From Hyaloscypha bicolor E (lineage: Eukaryota; Ascomycota; Leotiomycetes; Helotiales; Hyaloscyphaceae): DNA of 64,000 nt. The stretch lies in NCBI RefSeq assembly GCF_002865645.1, contig NW_020194558.1, positions 1,764,014-1,828,013 on the forward strand. The letters run 5' to 3'. The position numbers were made by a program, and so were the translations under genes. Shown piece after piece: positions 45,401 to 58,015 of this stretch (positions are counted from its first letter, which is position 1; every line of letters starts with the position of its first letter). The notes under the pieces were generated by a model. That model saw only the letters and a program-made list of their open reading frames with translations. It did not search any database and was not told the DNA's origin.

Positions 45401-48400
45401 AGAAGAACTATATAAGAATTCTCCTTATTAAAGACTAGTAAAATAAGAAAATTATATTAAAAAAGTTCTTTTTAAATTAGAAATATAAGAAGATTATTAA
45501 TAATATCTTTAATAGATTATATTAATAAGATTAAATAAAATAGGTTTATAAACTAACTTCTTTTATCTTATTAGTATTTATAATTATAAAGAAATATCCT
45601 ATTATTAATTTCTATATTATAAATAAATTAGCTATTTTAAATATATATTTATTATTATTATAATTAGACTTAATTAAAGTATTATAAGAAAAGAAAATAA
45701 TCTCTATTATTAATAGCTTTTAATTCTTTTACTAATTCTTTATTATAAGAAAGTATTAAGATTACTTTATAATTATTAGCTATTATAGCTTGAAATACTT
45801 AAAGGTTATATTTATAGGTTTCCGAAACTCTATCTAATATATTTAATAATTTATAAATAAGTAGCTATATAATTATACTAGTTTTACTAGGAACTTTATT
45901 AATAATAATAATATTTTTTCGGATATAATAAAATAGTACCTCTAATACTTTTATATTATTCTTGAGCTATTTACTAAACTATAATTATTTTTATTAATAA
46001 AAAAGTTCTTTATAAGATACCTATTTATAAAATTATTAGACTATCTAGTAAATATATTTAAAATAGTAATAATATAAGAATGAGTTTTAGTATTTAAAAA
46101 ACTTACCTTTTCTATTATATTATAAGCCCTGAAATAATATATTAGAATAACTAGATAATTATAAATATATTTTTTAAGCTATATTTATATAATTAAACTA
46201 ATATAAGAATAAAAGACTTAGTTACTAGAAACTAGATAGAAAATTAGTATTATAAAAAGAAAGTAAAAAGGCTATTATATTAGAATAAAATATAAGCCTA
46301 TAATTCAGGAACTTATAGTATTTAAAAAGCTATAAAATATATTTATAGTTTCTAGATTCCTAATTTATTTCTTATCTAATAAAGTTCTTTTACTTAATTC
46401 GGATATATTATAGAAATAAGAGTTCTTTATTATAGCTTTTTATTTAATATCCGGATTAGTACTAGTAAATATTATTAAGAAGCTATTAGTATTATATATT
46501 TAGCTAATTCTCTTTATAAGTAAAGTATTAAATATAGTAAAAAAATAATACTATATAATAGAATTAGAGATTATATACCTAGTATAAACTTATTATAAAC
46601 TCTAATCTATAATCTAATCTAATATAAATCCAGTAGTTATTCTTACTAACTATAGAACTATAAAAGGAATTTATAATTAAATAAGCTTAAATACTTCTAA
46701 TATAATAAAAGCTAATATAAAATTAGTTTATATTTTAATATATTTTAGTTAGTTTAATTTAGATATCTATTATTATCTGAAATATTTAAATATTATACCA
46801 GATATACTATTATATCTTAATATTATTAAGAAAGCTAATATTTTAAATAATAATAAGCTTAAATATATTATATTTACTATTAAGATAATAATTAATCCGG
46901 AATTTAAATAAAAGCTTATTACTAGTTTCTAAAAGAATTCGAAATTTATAAGAGCTTTAAAAATACTAGATATAAAGAAAAATAATATACCGGAAAAACT
47001 ATTAAAAATTAATACTTTTTTCTAAATAAAAGAAAGCCTCTTTTACTATATTATTAATAACTAATTCCGATTTTATATATCTAAAAAAATAGTAAAAAAT
47101 ATTTTATATCTTACTTATAATAAGTTTTATTTTAGTATAAAATAAATCTTATATAAGCTAGATAAATTCTATATTTCCTAATTAATAAAATACCTTAAAA
47201 ATTATATTATATATTATCTAGCTTATTTTTTTAATAAAATATTAAGATAATATTCTTATAGAAAACTATAGCTAATTCGAATATTTCTAATTTTATATTA
47301 TATTATAGTAATAGACTTTATTCTAATACTTTTTATTATTTTAGTTATTAGTTCTTAGAAAATTAATAGTTTTAATATCTTTAATTATATAATAATATAA
47401 TTATATAAAGCTAGTAAGAAAATATTATTAATATTAGAAAATAGTAAATATAAAATAAAGAAATAGGTTATTATCTCTATAATAATATAATTATTTTATA
47501 ATTAGGGAATTTCTAAAGGCCTAATATTAGACTATAATAGAAAATTTATTTCTGATTTCTGGAAATATATTTTTATAATATTAGATATAAAACTACTTAT
47601 ATTAATTATATAATATTTCTAGATAAATAAAGTTTCGGAATAAAAGAATTAGACTATTAAGATTAGCTTTTAATATTAAATTATAATATATTTATTTCTA
47701 GAATAGTTAAGCTTTATAATTCTATTCTAAGCCAGGCTAAATAATATATATATAATAGCTATTTAGATATTTCTAAATAAGTTTATTAGGGGCTTTAAAC
47801 TAGTAATAAACCTAATACTATTTATAGCTAAAACCTAATAGGAATTACTCGAGATTATTTATAAGTTATATTAATAGGATATTAAGATTACTATTAACTT
47901 TATAAATAATATAGCCAGAAAGTATTATAATATAAAATATAAGCTAATTATAATAGATATTAGTAACTAGGTATTCTTAAGACTTTATTAAAAATATTAT
48001 TTTTCTAGTAATCTAAATAGGAAACTATTAGAATAAAGAATAGAATTATTTTATATTCTCTATTAAATAGAAAAGCTTATATATAAATTAGAATTACTAA
48101 TTAGCTAGAAAATTTATTTTATTATTTTAATAATATATTTATAACTAGTACTAAAGAGCCCTAATCTATTTAGTAAAGATCTTATTAAGAATATATAACT
48201 TATAGAGAATATTAAAGGAAATAATAAAAACTAGAAAAGCTAGAAGCTAGAATATATAATTAATAAGAGATATATTTATTATAATAATAAAAAGAATCTA
48301 AAATATCTTATTAAATATTTGGGTTAGAATAATAAATATAACTAGTAGTTTTCTATTAAGCTATTAGGAAATATAAAGAAATTAGTATAGGAATATAAAA
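42448..48400 (+). mobile_element. RIP-degraded Ty3/Gypsy element (third copy, ends unclear)
   Basis: Remnants of a retrotransposon in the plus orientation. Reading through stops, gag-like sequence lies at about 42,540-43,200. Reverse-transcriptase-like sequence is at about 45,560-46,100 (PIINFYIINKLAIL and IISIINSF around the palm, where intact Gypsy elements have PVVDxRxLN and ISxID). Integrase-like sequence is at 47,280-47,700 (KFISDFWKYIF), and a chromodomain-like tail at 48,240-48,370 (YLIKYLG, from YLIKWLG). The order gag-RT-IN-chromodomain gives Ty3/Gypsy. Every frame is broken by TAA/TAG, and nearly all Gly, Asp and Trp codons are changed in the C-to-T/G-to-A sense. Confidence 0.7.
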
Positions 48401-50612
48401 CTAGACTAATAATAAAGCTAGCTTCTTATTATTATAATTATTCTAGAAAATAATAATAATAATAAGGTATATATTATTATTAAATATTACTTTTCTTATA
48501 ATTACTATATAATATTATTATTCTTATTATAAGATAGCTAGACCTAATTTAGTAATTTATTATAATTCTTTATAAAAATAAGACTATTTATATATTTAAT
48601 TTTTAATATTTACTAATTTATTTTATATATTATAATATATAAGTATACTCTAATATTTTCTTTTTCTATTATTAAACTAAAACCTTATATAATCTCGAAT
48701 ATATTATATTAATTATAAATATAAATAATAGCCTAGCTATTATATAAAACTTATTAATTCCGGTTAAGCTTTTATTATTAGTACTATATTATTATATTAA
48801 TAATAAGTTAAAGTCCGGTTTTATATCTAAGTTAGCTAATATTAAAAAGTATTTTAGTTTTTATAATAATTCTATTAAGTATATTTCTTTTAGTAAATAT
48901 TATAAGCTAAATACTAATATAAAGGCCTAACTTAACTAGATCTGCAAATACTTATATATTTCTATTATAATAAATATTTCTATTATAATAAATATTTCTA
49001 TTATAATAAATATTTCTATTATAATAAATATTTCTATTATAATAAATATTTCTATTATAATAAATATTTCTATTATAATAAATATTTCTATTATAATAAA
49101 TATTTCTACTATAATAAACCCGGTACTAGTACCTATATATAATACCCCTATAATAAGATTAAATAAGTATAAGAGTAATTATATTAATATTAAGTAGCTA
49201 AATCCTAAGAAATAAGAATTAGGCCGATTCCTAAAAGCTAAAAGTAAGATTAATAATAAACTATTCTAAAAAACGAAATAGATTACTTAATAAATTCTTA
49301 ATATAAATATATAATTTACTATTTATATAAAAAAGGTATTTTAAGTTAGCTAGAATATATTATTTATTTATAATATATTAGCTAATAATATAAATAATCT
49401 TATTAGTATAATAGAGAATAAAAAATATAATAATAAAATTAAAGAAATTATTTATAAAGTCTAAAAAACTTATTATAATATTATTATTAATAATATTATA
49501 CTTTTTTTTATAAAAAGAAATAGACTTTTTTCTTTATATAAACCCTTATTTATTTAGTTTAGTATTAATAATAAGACTATTATTAAGATATATAATTGGG
49601 TTTTATATAAGCTTATATTTAAGTAAGATAATAAGGCTTTAGTAAAATAGTAAGATATAATTATAGAAAACTAATAAGTTATACTATATTATTAGAATAT
49701 AATTAAAGTTATATTATATTATTTTTTATTAATTCCTAAAAAGCTATATTATTTCTTATTAATTCCTAAAGAGAATAATAATAACTATAAGAATAATAAA
49801 AATATTCTAGCTAAGAAATAATTATCTAGTTAATAAGCCTAATATAATACTATTATTAGCCTTTCTAATATAAAGTTTATTAAGGATATAAAATAAGAAG
49901 CTATTAAGAATACTAAATAAAAAACTATTAAGGATATAGAACTAGTTAAGGAAATTATTATTCTAAAATATAAATATTTTAAAGTATTACTAGAATATAT
50001 TAAGATAATAAAAAGTAAATTTAAGAATAAAACTATAAAAAAAGTATATAATATTTCTCTGGGCTTTATATTAATATAAAAGAACTTATTTATAAAGGAT
50101 TCTAAAAAGAAAAAGAAGTAAATATATATATATTCTAATTAAATTATTTTAAATCTTTTTTTTAGAAAACTATTATAATATCTTTATATCTATATTACTA
50201 TAATTATATATATATTATATAATACTTTTTCTAGTCTTTAATAACTAGAGTATATTAGTAATTTATAGCCTTATATTCCTAGTTTTTAGTAATTAGGTAA
50301 ATATATTTATAATATCTAGTTATATTTCTAGTTTTTAGTAATCTTAAAAATATAATTATATAATACCTGTAATAGCTAGGCTCTAGTCTTAAATAATTAG
50401 AAGAATAGTAGAACTTATTATAGTAATTCTTTTATTTAATTAATTATTCTTTTTTAGTATTTATTTTATTTTTTATTATAATAAGGATATTATAATATAT
50501 ATAAAATTATATATAACTTAAGAATATATAATAAACCTCGAATATTATAGGTATTAATTAGGGAATTCGGTATTTTTTAATATTTTAACTAATTACTATT
50601 TATATTATATAT
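48401..50612. other. RIP-degraded debris with coding remnant, unassigned
   Basis: About 2.2 kb between the third Gypsy element and the 50.6-kb element. From about 49,120 to 50,120 one plus-strand frame reads as a long polypeptide with only scattered stops (for example KELGRFLKAKSKIN-like and NIKFIKDIK stretches), so it probably derived from a protein gene or gag. I cannot assign it. Short direct repeats of CTAGTTTTTAGTAAT occur near 50,280-50,340. Confidence 0.4.
48957..49118 (+). repeat. Minisatellite, 9 x 18 bp
   Basis: Nine tandem copies of TATTTCTATTATAATAAA (18 bp, so six codons per unit). All are nearly identical except the last, which has TCTAC for TCTAT. It sits at the start of the unassigned coding remnant, so it may have been an in-frame hexapeptide repeat before mutation. 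Confidence 0.92.
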
Positions 50613-50617
50613 ATTAG

Positions 50618-50921
50618 TATAATAAGTATATATAATAGTATATAGATAGGTATTAGATATTACGGATCTAGTTTCCTATTTTGGATATAGCTTATAATTA
50701 AAATTATATGAATTATATAGGATTTCCTAATTAAGTAAAGGGCTTTATATACCTGGCTAAATACTAGGGAATATATAGAGAGATACTCCTAGCTTTAGAA
50801 AGGGATATTAATTAGTTTTTTATTAGAATTAATTCTTGAAATTAGTTATACTTATAAGTATTACTTTATAGTTTAATTATCTTAATTATTTATATATTAC
50901 CCTGCTATTACGTGCCTTATA
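50618..50921 (+). repeat. 5' LTR of the 50.6-57.6 kb element
   Basis: 304 bp, aligning without gaps to 57,300-57,603 (constant offset 6,682). Starts TATAATA and ends CCTTATA; ancestral TG...CA ends have probably become TA...TA. It is preceded by ATTAG at 50,613-50,617. Confidence 0.9.
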
Positions 50922-53900
50922 TTCTAATTAATCTAATCTTTGGGAAGTAGTTTATTATAAGGTAATTAAGTTATTAATAGATAAAACTATTAATAGCTAG
51001 AATATTAACTAGGAGAAGTGCCTTTACTATTACTAGGATAACCTAGTTAGGTACCTAGAAAAGCGCCTAGTTAGCTACTCTAGCTATTACCTAATTAGAA
51101 AAAAAAAATAGAACTTAGATATCCCCAGAACTAGCTAGTAGGATAATAATAATAGAGAAGCTAGTAGTAGCTCGTTATTATATTACTGAGTTAGAAGTAA
51201 AGATATAATAAAGAGAGAATCTAGAGAAAATAGAAGCTTAGATTTATTATCTTAAGAATATTTAGGTACCTATTATAGAACCTATTATACTACTAGTAAT
51301 ACGTTTGGTTTATAGGGCTCTAAAAACCCGAGAATTACTAACTTATAAAAAGAAAAGTATTAAGAAAGCCCAGGACTTCTTTTATTAGGTAAAGCTAAAA
51401 TAATATAAAGATAATAGAATTACCTGGGCTATAGATATAGTAAAGGTTATATATTATACTTCTTGCTTTAAGAATATAGCCAGGGATATCTGGAAGTATA
51501 AGAAGTAATTAGTAGGTATTAATACTATAAATTAGGAGACCTTTATTAAGTTTATAAAGAATTTTATCTTGGATCCGGAGAATTATAGTAATGATACCCT
51601 TGCCAAGTTTAAGGATATAAAATAGTAACTAGATTAGAGTATCTAAAGCTTTATATCTTATTTAGATAGCCTATTAGATAACTTGGGATATACGGGTTTA
51701 CTATAAGAGCGGGATAACTTATTTAGTAACTTGAGGTAAGAGATTTGGGACAAGATTAATTACTAAGGAAATACTTTATAAGAAAGAAAGAAGCTTATTT
51801 CTATAGCTATAAGGGTTAAGAATAACTTAAACTAGTCTACTTAACGGGAATATAATAATAAGCTAATAGGTTAATAAAAGGAAAGAAATTAAAGAAAGGA
51901 AAAAGGAAATAATAAAGGGAAATAAAAGAGAAGTATATTCCCGTTATAAGATTCATATAACCGGGATAGTAAAGATATAGTAACGGGATCTAATATAGTA
52001 CCTATATTAGGATCTATAAGACCAGGTATAACTTGCTTTACTTACTAGAAGGAAAATTACTATACTATTACCTGCCCAAATCGGGAAAAACCGACTTATT
52101 ATAACTATAATAAGTCTGGCTATAAGGCATATAAGTACCTAGAACTAAAGAAGCCAGGAAACAGGTATGTCCCGTAATAGTTATATTTATTTATATTATA
52201 AAAAGTAAGGTTCCTAAAACGAAAATAGTAATTAAGGTTACTATTAAGATAAGGAAAAATAGGCAAAGGATTAGAATATTAGTTAACTCGGGTATAGAGG
52301 CTAATTATATAAAAAGAAGGCTAGCTTTAGATATAAGTATTCTATTAATATTAAAAGTAACTTCTTTAATCTTACTAAAAAGAAAGAGGATCTATTTATA
52401 TAAAAATTATATTCTTGAGATTACTACTAAGAATATACTAGGGAACTAAAAAAAGGCTAATATATACTTTATATTATATGATTTTAATCTGAATTATATT
52501 AATATAATACTTGAATTTCTATAACTTTACTAGATTAATTCCCTAATTTCCTTTAGGGAAATAATATAGAAATACTAGATTTAATTATAAAAGATTAAAG
52601 TTCTAAATACTAGGAAGTTTACTAAAATAATAAAATATAAAATATATGTTTTTCTATTAATTACCTATTTTATAATAAATAGCTAAAGAATTATTACTAT
52701 TATTATAAACGGGATAGCTATATTTCCTAAGAAATATTAGAACCTTTTCCGAGTATTCTCTATAAAGATTATAAGTATATTACCTAATTATTATATAATA
52801 GAATATTATATAGATCTAGAACCAGGATCCTAATTACTATATAGTCCTATATATGTTTTATTAGAAAGAGAGCTTAAAGTTCTTTGGAAATATCTTAATA
52901 CTAGCTTAGAAAAGAAATGAATTCGTTATTTTATTAGCCTAGCTAGTACCCTAATTATATTTATTCTAAAGAAAAGAGATAGCCTATATCTATATATTAA
53001 TTACCGGGGTCTAAATAGAATTACTATTAAGAATCGGATACTATTATTACTTATTAGTAAAATAATAAATAGACTTTATAAAATAAAAATATATATAAAG
53101 CTAGACTTAAAGAATACTTATTATTAGTTATAAATCCGGGAAGATAATAAGTAAAAGATAGTATTCCGAATATATTATAGATATTTTAAATACTATATTA
53201 TATTTTTTAGATTTTCTAATACTCTAGTAATATTTTAGGTATATATTAATTATATATTAGTAGGCCTTATAAATATTATTTATATAATCTATTTAGATAA
53301 TATTTTGATTTATTTAGAGAACTCAGAATAATATATAATAGTAGTCTAATATATACTTAAGTAATTATAATAATACTAGCTTTTTATAAACTTAGCAAAA
53401 TACGAGTTTAATATAGAAAAAGTAAAATTCCTGGAATTTATAATTAGCCTAAATAGTATAGAAATAAAAGTAAGCCGGGTTATAGCTATTAGGGAATAGC
53501 TAGCCCCGAAAAATAATATCCGGGAAATCTAAGTATTTCTAGGTTTTACTAACTTTTACTAGAGATTTATTTATAGATACTTTAGAATAGTAAAAGAATT
53601 AACTAATTTATTAAAAACTAGTAGAAACTCATAATATTATTTTAGTTAGATAAATAAAGCAAATAAGGCTTTTAGGGAGCTATAAATTATATTTATAATA
53701 GTACTAATTCTTTATTATTTTAACCTAGCCTTAAAAATTTATATAGAAATAGATACTTTAGGATTTATAATTATAAGTATAATTTCCTAGCTTTTTAGTA
53801 AGAGGGCAAAAGTCAGGTAATATCCTATTACTTTCTATTTAAAAAAAATAACTATAATTAAGAATAGGTATAAGATATATAATTCTGAACTCTTGGCTAT

Positions 53901-56900
53901 TATTCTAGTATTTTATACTTAGTAATATTACCTAGTATATACCTAATATATTATTATTATTAAAATAGATTATAATAACTTAAAATACTTTATAACTAAG
54001 AGAAAACTAAATAGTTAATAAATAAGATAGGTAAAGAAGCTAGCTATTTTTGACTTTATCTTGAAATACTAGCCGGGGTATAGTAATTCTACTAATAGGC
54101 TATTAAGAAAGCTAGACTTTATAGCAGGTATAAAAAAAAAAACTTTATTACTTATATTTTATAATAAGCTATAGAATATAAAATAGAGAACCCTATAGGT
54201 AATAGTAATAAAACACTATATTATTCCTATAATACCGTAATATAAGGCCTAAAAAAGAGAAAATAGATACTTTTTAATTAGTAAAATACTAAGGAATTCC
54301 GAAAAGAAAGTTTATTTTAGTAATAAAGTAATACCGGAAATATTATTACTTGAACTTATTACTAGTATAACTAGTTATAAATAGTATATATTACGGATTC
54401 TAGCTATATGAGTAGCTAGGTCTGAAATAGTATATAAGGAAAGCAGAAAGATATTACTTAAACTACTATTATAATACTAAAGACTTAATTTATTAGTATA
54501 ATACTAGTAATATAAATAGTTCTTAAAAAGGACCTTTACTAGAGCTATTAAGACTTGGGAACTTAATATATCTGGGTTATTAAGATATTAGGGTACTATC
54601 TATATACTAAATAAGCCGGCTCTTAAAAAAGAATTACTATAAGCTAATTATAATAATCCTATAGGTAAGTATTTTAGTACTAGTAAGATACTAGAGATTC
54701 TTTAGAGAAAGTACTTCTAGTAAAATATAAGAAAGAATATAAAAAACTATATTAGAACTTGTCCTATATATTAATAGACTAAGGTAAAAAGATATCTACT
54801 ATATAGTATATTTAGTTTATTTCCCCTTTTTTTTAAGCTATAGTAAGAAATTACTATAGATTTTATTACGGGACTGCTTTTTTTTAGGTTTTATAGTAAA
54901 ATATATAATTTTATATTTATTATTATTAATAGATATATAAAAATAATATAATATATTCCGATTACTAAGGAAATCTTAGTTCCTGAGCTAGTAAAGCTAT
55001 TTATATACTATATTATTAAAGACTTTAATATGCCTGCAAATATAATCTCTAATAGAGAATCTGTTTTTATAAATAAGTTCTAGTTAAGTCTATACTTTTT
55101 ACTTAAAGGTTTAATAATAGCTAAATATAGTATTTTACTTATAAACTAATAGATAAATAAAGAATTTAAACTAAATTCTAGAATAATACTTGAGGTACTA
55201 TACTAGCTACTAGTAGGATAACTAGATAGTAAAGCTTATTCTTATAGAATTTATATATAATAACTTTATATATTTAATAATAAAAATATTTCTATTCTAT
55301 ATCTTATATGAATTCTATTCTAGTATTAAACTATATATTAAGGATAATATTCTAGAAAGAGAGATATTAGTAATATAGAAAAGAATATAAAGGATTTAAG
55401 TAAAACGGGAAATACTAGAGAAGTAATAGTAAGAAGTAATAGATATATAGAAAAAGTACTATAATAAGAAATATATTAATAAGAAATTCAAGATATATAA
55501 TAAAATTATGCTTTATATAAAGAATATTTAATAGCTATAACTTAGTATAAAGCTAGTAAATAGATATCTTAGCCTCTTTAAAGTTCTAGAAGTTATAGGA
55601 ATATATAAATAGGTATATTACTTGAAATTATTACTATTATATTAGATCTATAATATTTTCTATATTTCTCTTTTAGAACTATAGTACCTATAAGCTAGTA
55701 CTATAGTAGAACTAGAGCTAGTCGAGATTAAGGGTAAAGAGAAATTCGAGGTAAAATCTATTATAGCCTATAAAAAAAGCAAAAAAGAAAGAAAATATCT
55801 CGTTTATTAAAAGGGCTATTTACTAGTAAATAATATATGAGAATTACTAAGTAATCTGGAAAATATAGCTCAAGAATTATAAGAATACTTGGAAAAAAGT
55901 AATATTATAATATTATTAGCTAAATAAAAATATAAAAGATAAATACTTTTATTAGGAAACTATTAAAAAACCATATATTTATTCTTGAAAAAATTATATA
56001 AAAATTATTAAAAACTCTAATTTCTATATTCTATAAATACCCTATTTTTATAACTACTTTCTATTATTCTTATTATTATTCTTATTAAGATTCTTTTAAG
56101 AAATAGGTAATAAATTAGCTTATAAAGCTATTAGCTATTAGTAAGAAATAAGAAAGAAATAAGCTTACTTAATACTAAAAAATATTAATTATACTATTAA
56201 GAGTACTTTATACTTATATTAAGCTAGTAAGAATTACTTAACCTATTTTTTAGATTATTAGGGAAATCCGTTAGCCTTAAATAATAGCTTTAATACGAGA
56301 AATATATATAGTTTAGTATAGAAAAAGAATAGTAATAGCCTTTTCTCTTTTGGGTAAAGAATAAGAAAGACGCTTATATATATTAATAGCTTAAAGAAAG
56401 TAATTTAATTATACTATATATACTTAAGAAATCTTAGATAATATTAGAATAAGAAATAAAAAAAGAAATTTATAACTTATAGGATTATATTTCTTATTCT
56501 TAGAGTAATAGTAATTATATATTAAGTAATTATTACTCTTAATATAAGTAAGGTCAGGAAACTTAGTAATATTCTTGGAATATTAAAGATAGTAAGAGCA
56601 AATTAAGGATATAGGAGTATTAGCCAAATGAGTAATAATAGACTAATAAGTACTAAGAGAAGTATTTATCTTAATAGATAAAGAAATAGAAAAGGAAATT
56701 AGAAGGGGACTTAAATAAAGCTTAAATAAGGCTTAAAGAAACTTAAAGAAGGCTTAAAGAAGAAAGGCAGGGAATAAGGAAAAGCTAGGTATAGTATTAT
56801 AATTAAGGAAAAAAAAGGTTAGTTAGTAGGAAAAGAGAGGCCTTTTTATAATATTCTTTCCCCGAATAATAATTATAAATTCGGAACTAGCTCTATACCA

Positions 56901-57299
56901 GGAATATCTAGAAAATTCCAAAAAAGGGATTTATAAATAAACCAGAAAATTAAATTAACTTTTCTAAGCTCTTGGGCCTATAAAGTAATAATTTATTTAT
57001 AAATAAAGGCTAAGTTAGGATTTACGAACTAATTAGGAGATTAGATAAGCTTTATATCTAATAGTATATACTATATTTATATTACCTTTATAAGAAGAAA
57101 TCGCTAGAGGTAATTTATAAACTAGCTAGAAAGAATTAGTAAACTATATTCTTAACTCTATTACTTAGTATAATAATAGGGTAATTATAGGGAATTTTTA
57201 GGGAAAGCTAGTAGCTAGGAAAGTTTTAGGGAAACTTTTATAAAGCTATTTATAGTTTTCCCAGGCCTCTTAGAAATAAGGGCCTAGAGAAAGAATTAA

Positions 57300-57603
57300 T
57301 ATAATAGGTATATATAATAATATATAAATAAATATTAGATATTACGGATCTAGTTTCCTATTTTAGATATAGCTTATAATTGGAATTATATGAATTATAT
57401 AGGATTTCCTAATTAAGTAAAGAGCTTTATATACCTGGCTAAGTACTAGGAAATATATAGGGAGATATTCCTAGCTTTAGAAAGGGGTATTAATTAGTCT
57501 TTTATTAGAATTAATTCTTAAAATTAGTTATACTTATAAGTATTATTTTATAGTTTAATTACCTTAATTACTTATATATTACCCTATTATTACGTGCCTT
57601 ATA
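57300..57603 (+). repeat. 3' LTR of the 50.6-57.6 kb element
   Basis: 304-bp partner of the 5' LTR, differing mainly by transitions. It is followed by ATTAG at 57,604-57,608, the same five bases that precede the element. Confidence 0.9.
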
Positions 57604-57608
57604 ATTAG

Positions 57609-57750
57609 ATTTATAAATTACTAATTATATATATACTATTAGGGCCTCCTATTTAGAAAGGGCTTCCCTAGACCTTATAGGAGAAATAGAGATTAGTTCT
57701 ATATTAAATTTAATATTATAGTTTTATAATATATTAATTTATTTTATTAT
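57609..57750. other. Spacer between two retrotransposons
   Basis: 142 bp of AT-rich sequence between the two target-site duplications; nothing recognisable. Confidence 0.5.
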
Positions 57751-57755
57751 CTTAT

Positions 57756-58015
57756 TATTATAGTTATTATAATATATAATACTAATAGGAATTAGACTAG
57801 AGCTAGAGAGATATCTGGTATCTAAGTAAGGTATCTATAGTTACCTAATTATTATATGTAACCCCGAGCTTAAGCTAGTATATAAGCCCGTATATAGCTT
57901 GTAATTATTTAGATCCGAAGCTTTTTTGGGATTTTCTTCTCTCTTTAGCTTTAAATTATTAAGATAGAGATAGTCTAATTATATTTTCTAGGCCCTAGAT
58001 CTTATATTTATAATA
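57756..58015 (+). repeat. 5' LTR of the 57.8-63.8 kb element
   Basis: 260 bp, gap-free match to 63,524-63,783 (constant offset 5,768). Begins TATTATA and ends TAATA. Preceded by CTTAT at 57,751-57,755. Confidence 0.9.

Larger units (their letters stand above)
50618..57603 (+). mobile_element. Ty3/Gypsy chromodomain element, full-length but RIP-dead
   Basis: 6,986 bp with 304-bp LTRs and flanking ATTAG duplications. Coding order, read through stops: gag with two zinc-knuckle remnants at 52,034-52,155 (C to Y changes); protease remnant LVNSGIEANYIKRR near 52,279 (D to N in the active site); reverse transcriptase about 52,926-53,330 with YINYRGLNRITIKNR and YLDNILIYL; RNase H near 53,738; integrase about 54,750-55,090 with DFITGL and FINKF; chromodomain about 55,798-55,890. 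The chromodomain places it among chromoviruses. All frames carry many TAA/TAG, so it is non-autonomous. About 1.4 kb of unassigned sequence lies between the chromodomain and the 3' LTR. Confidence 0.92.
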
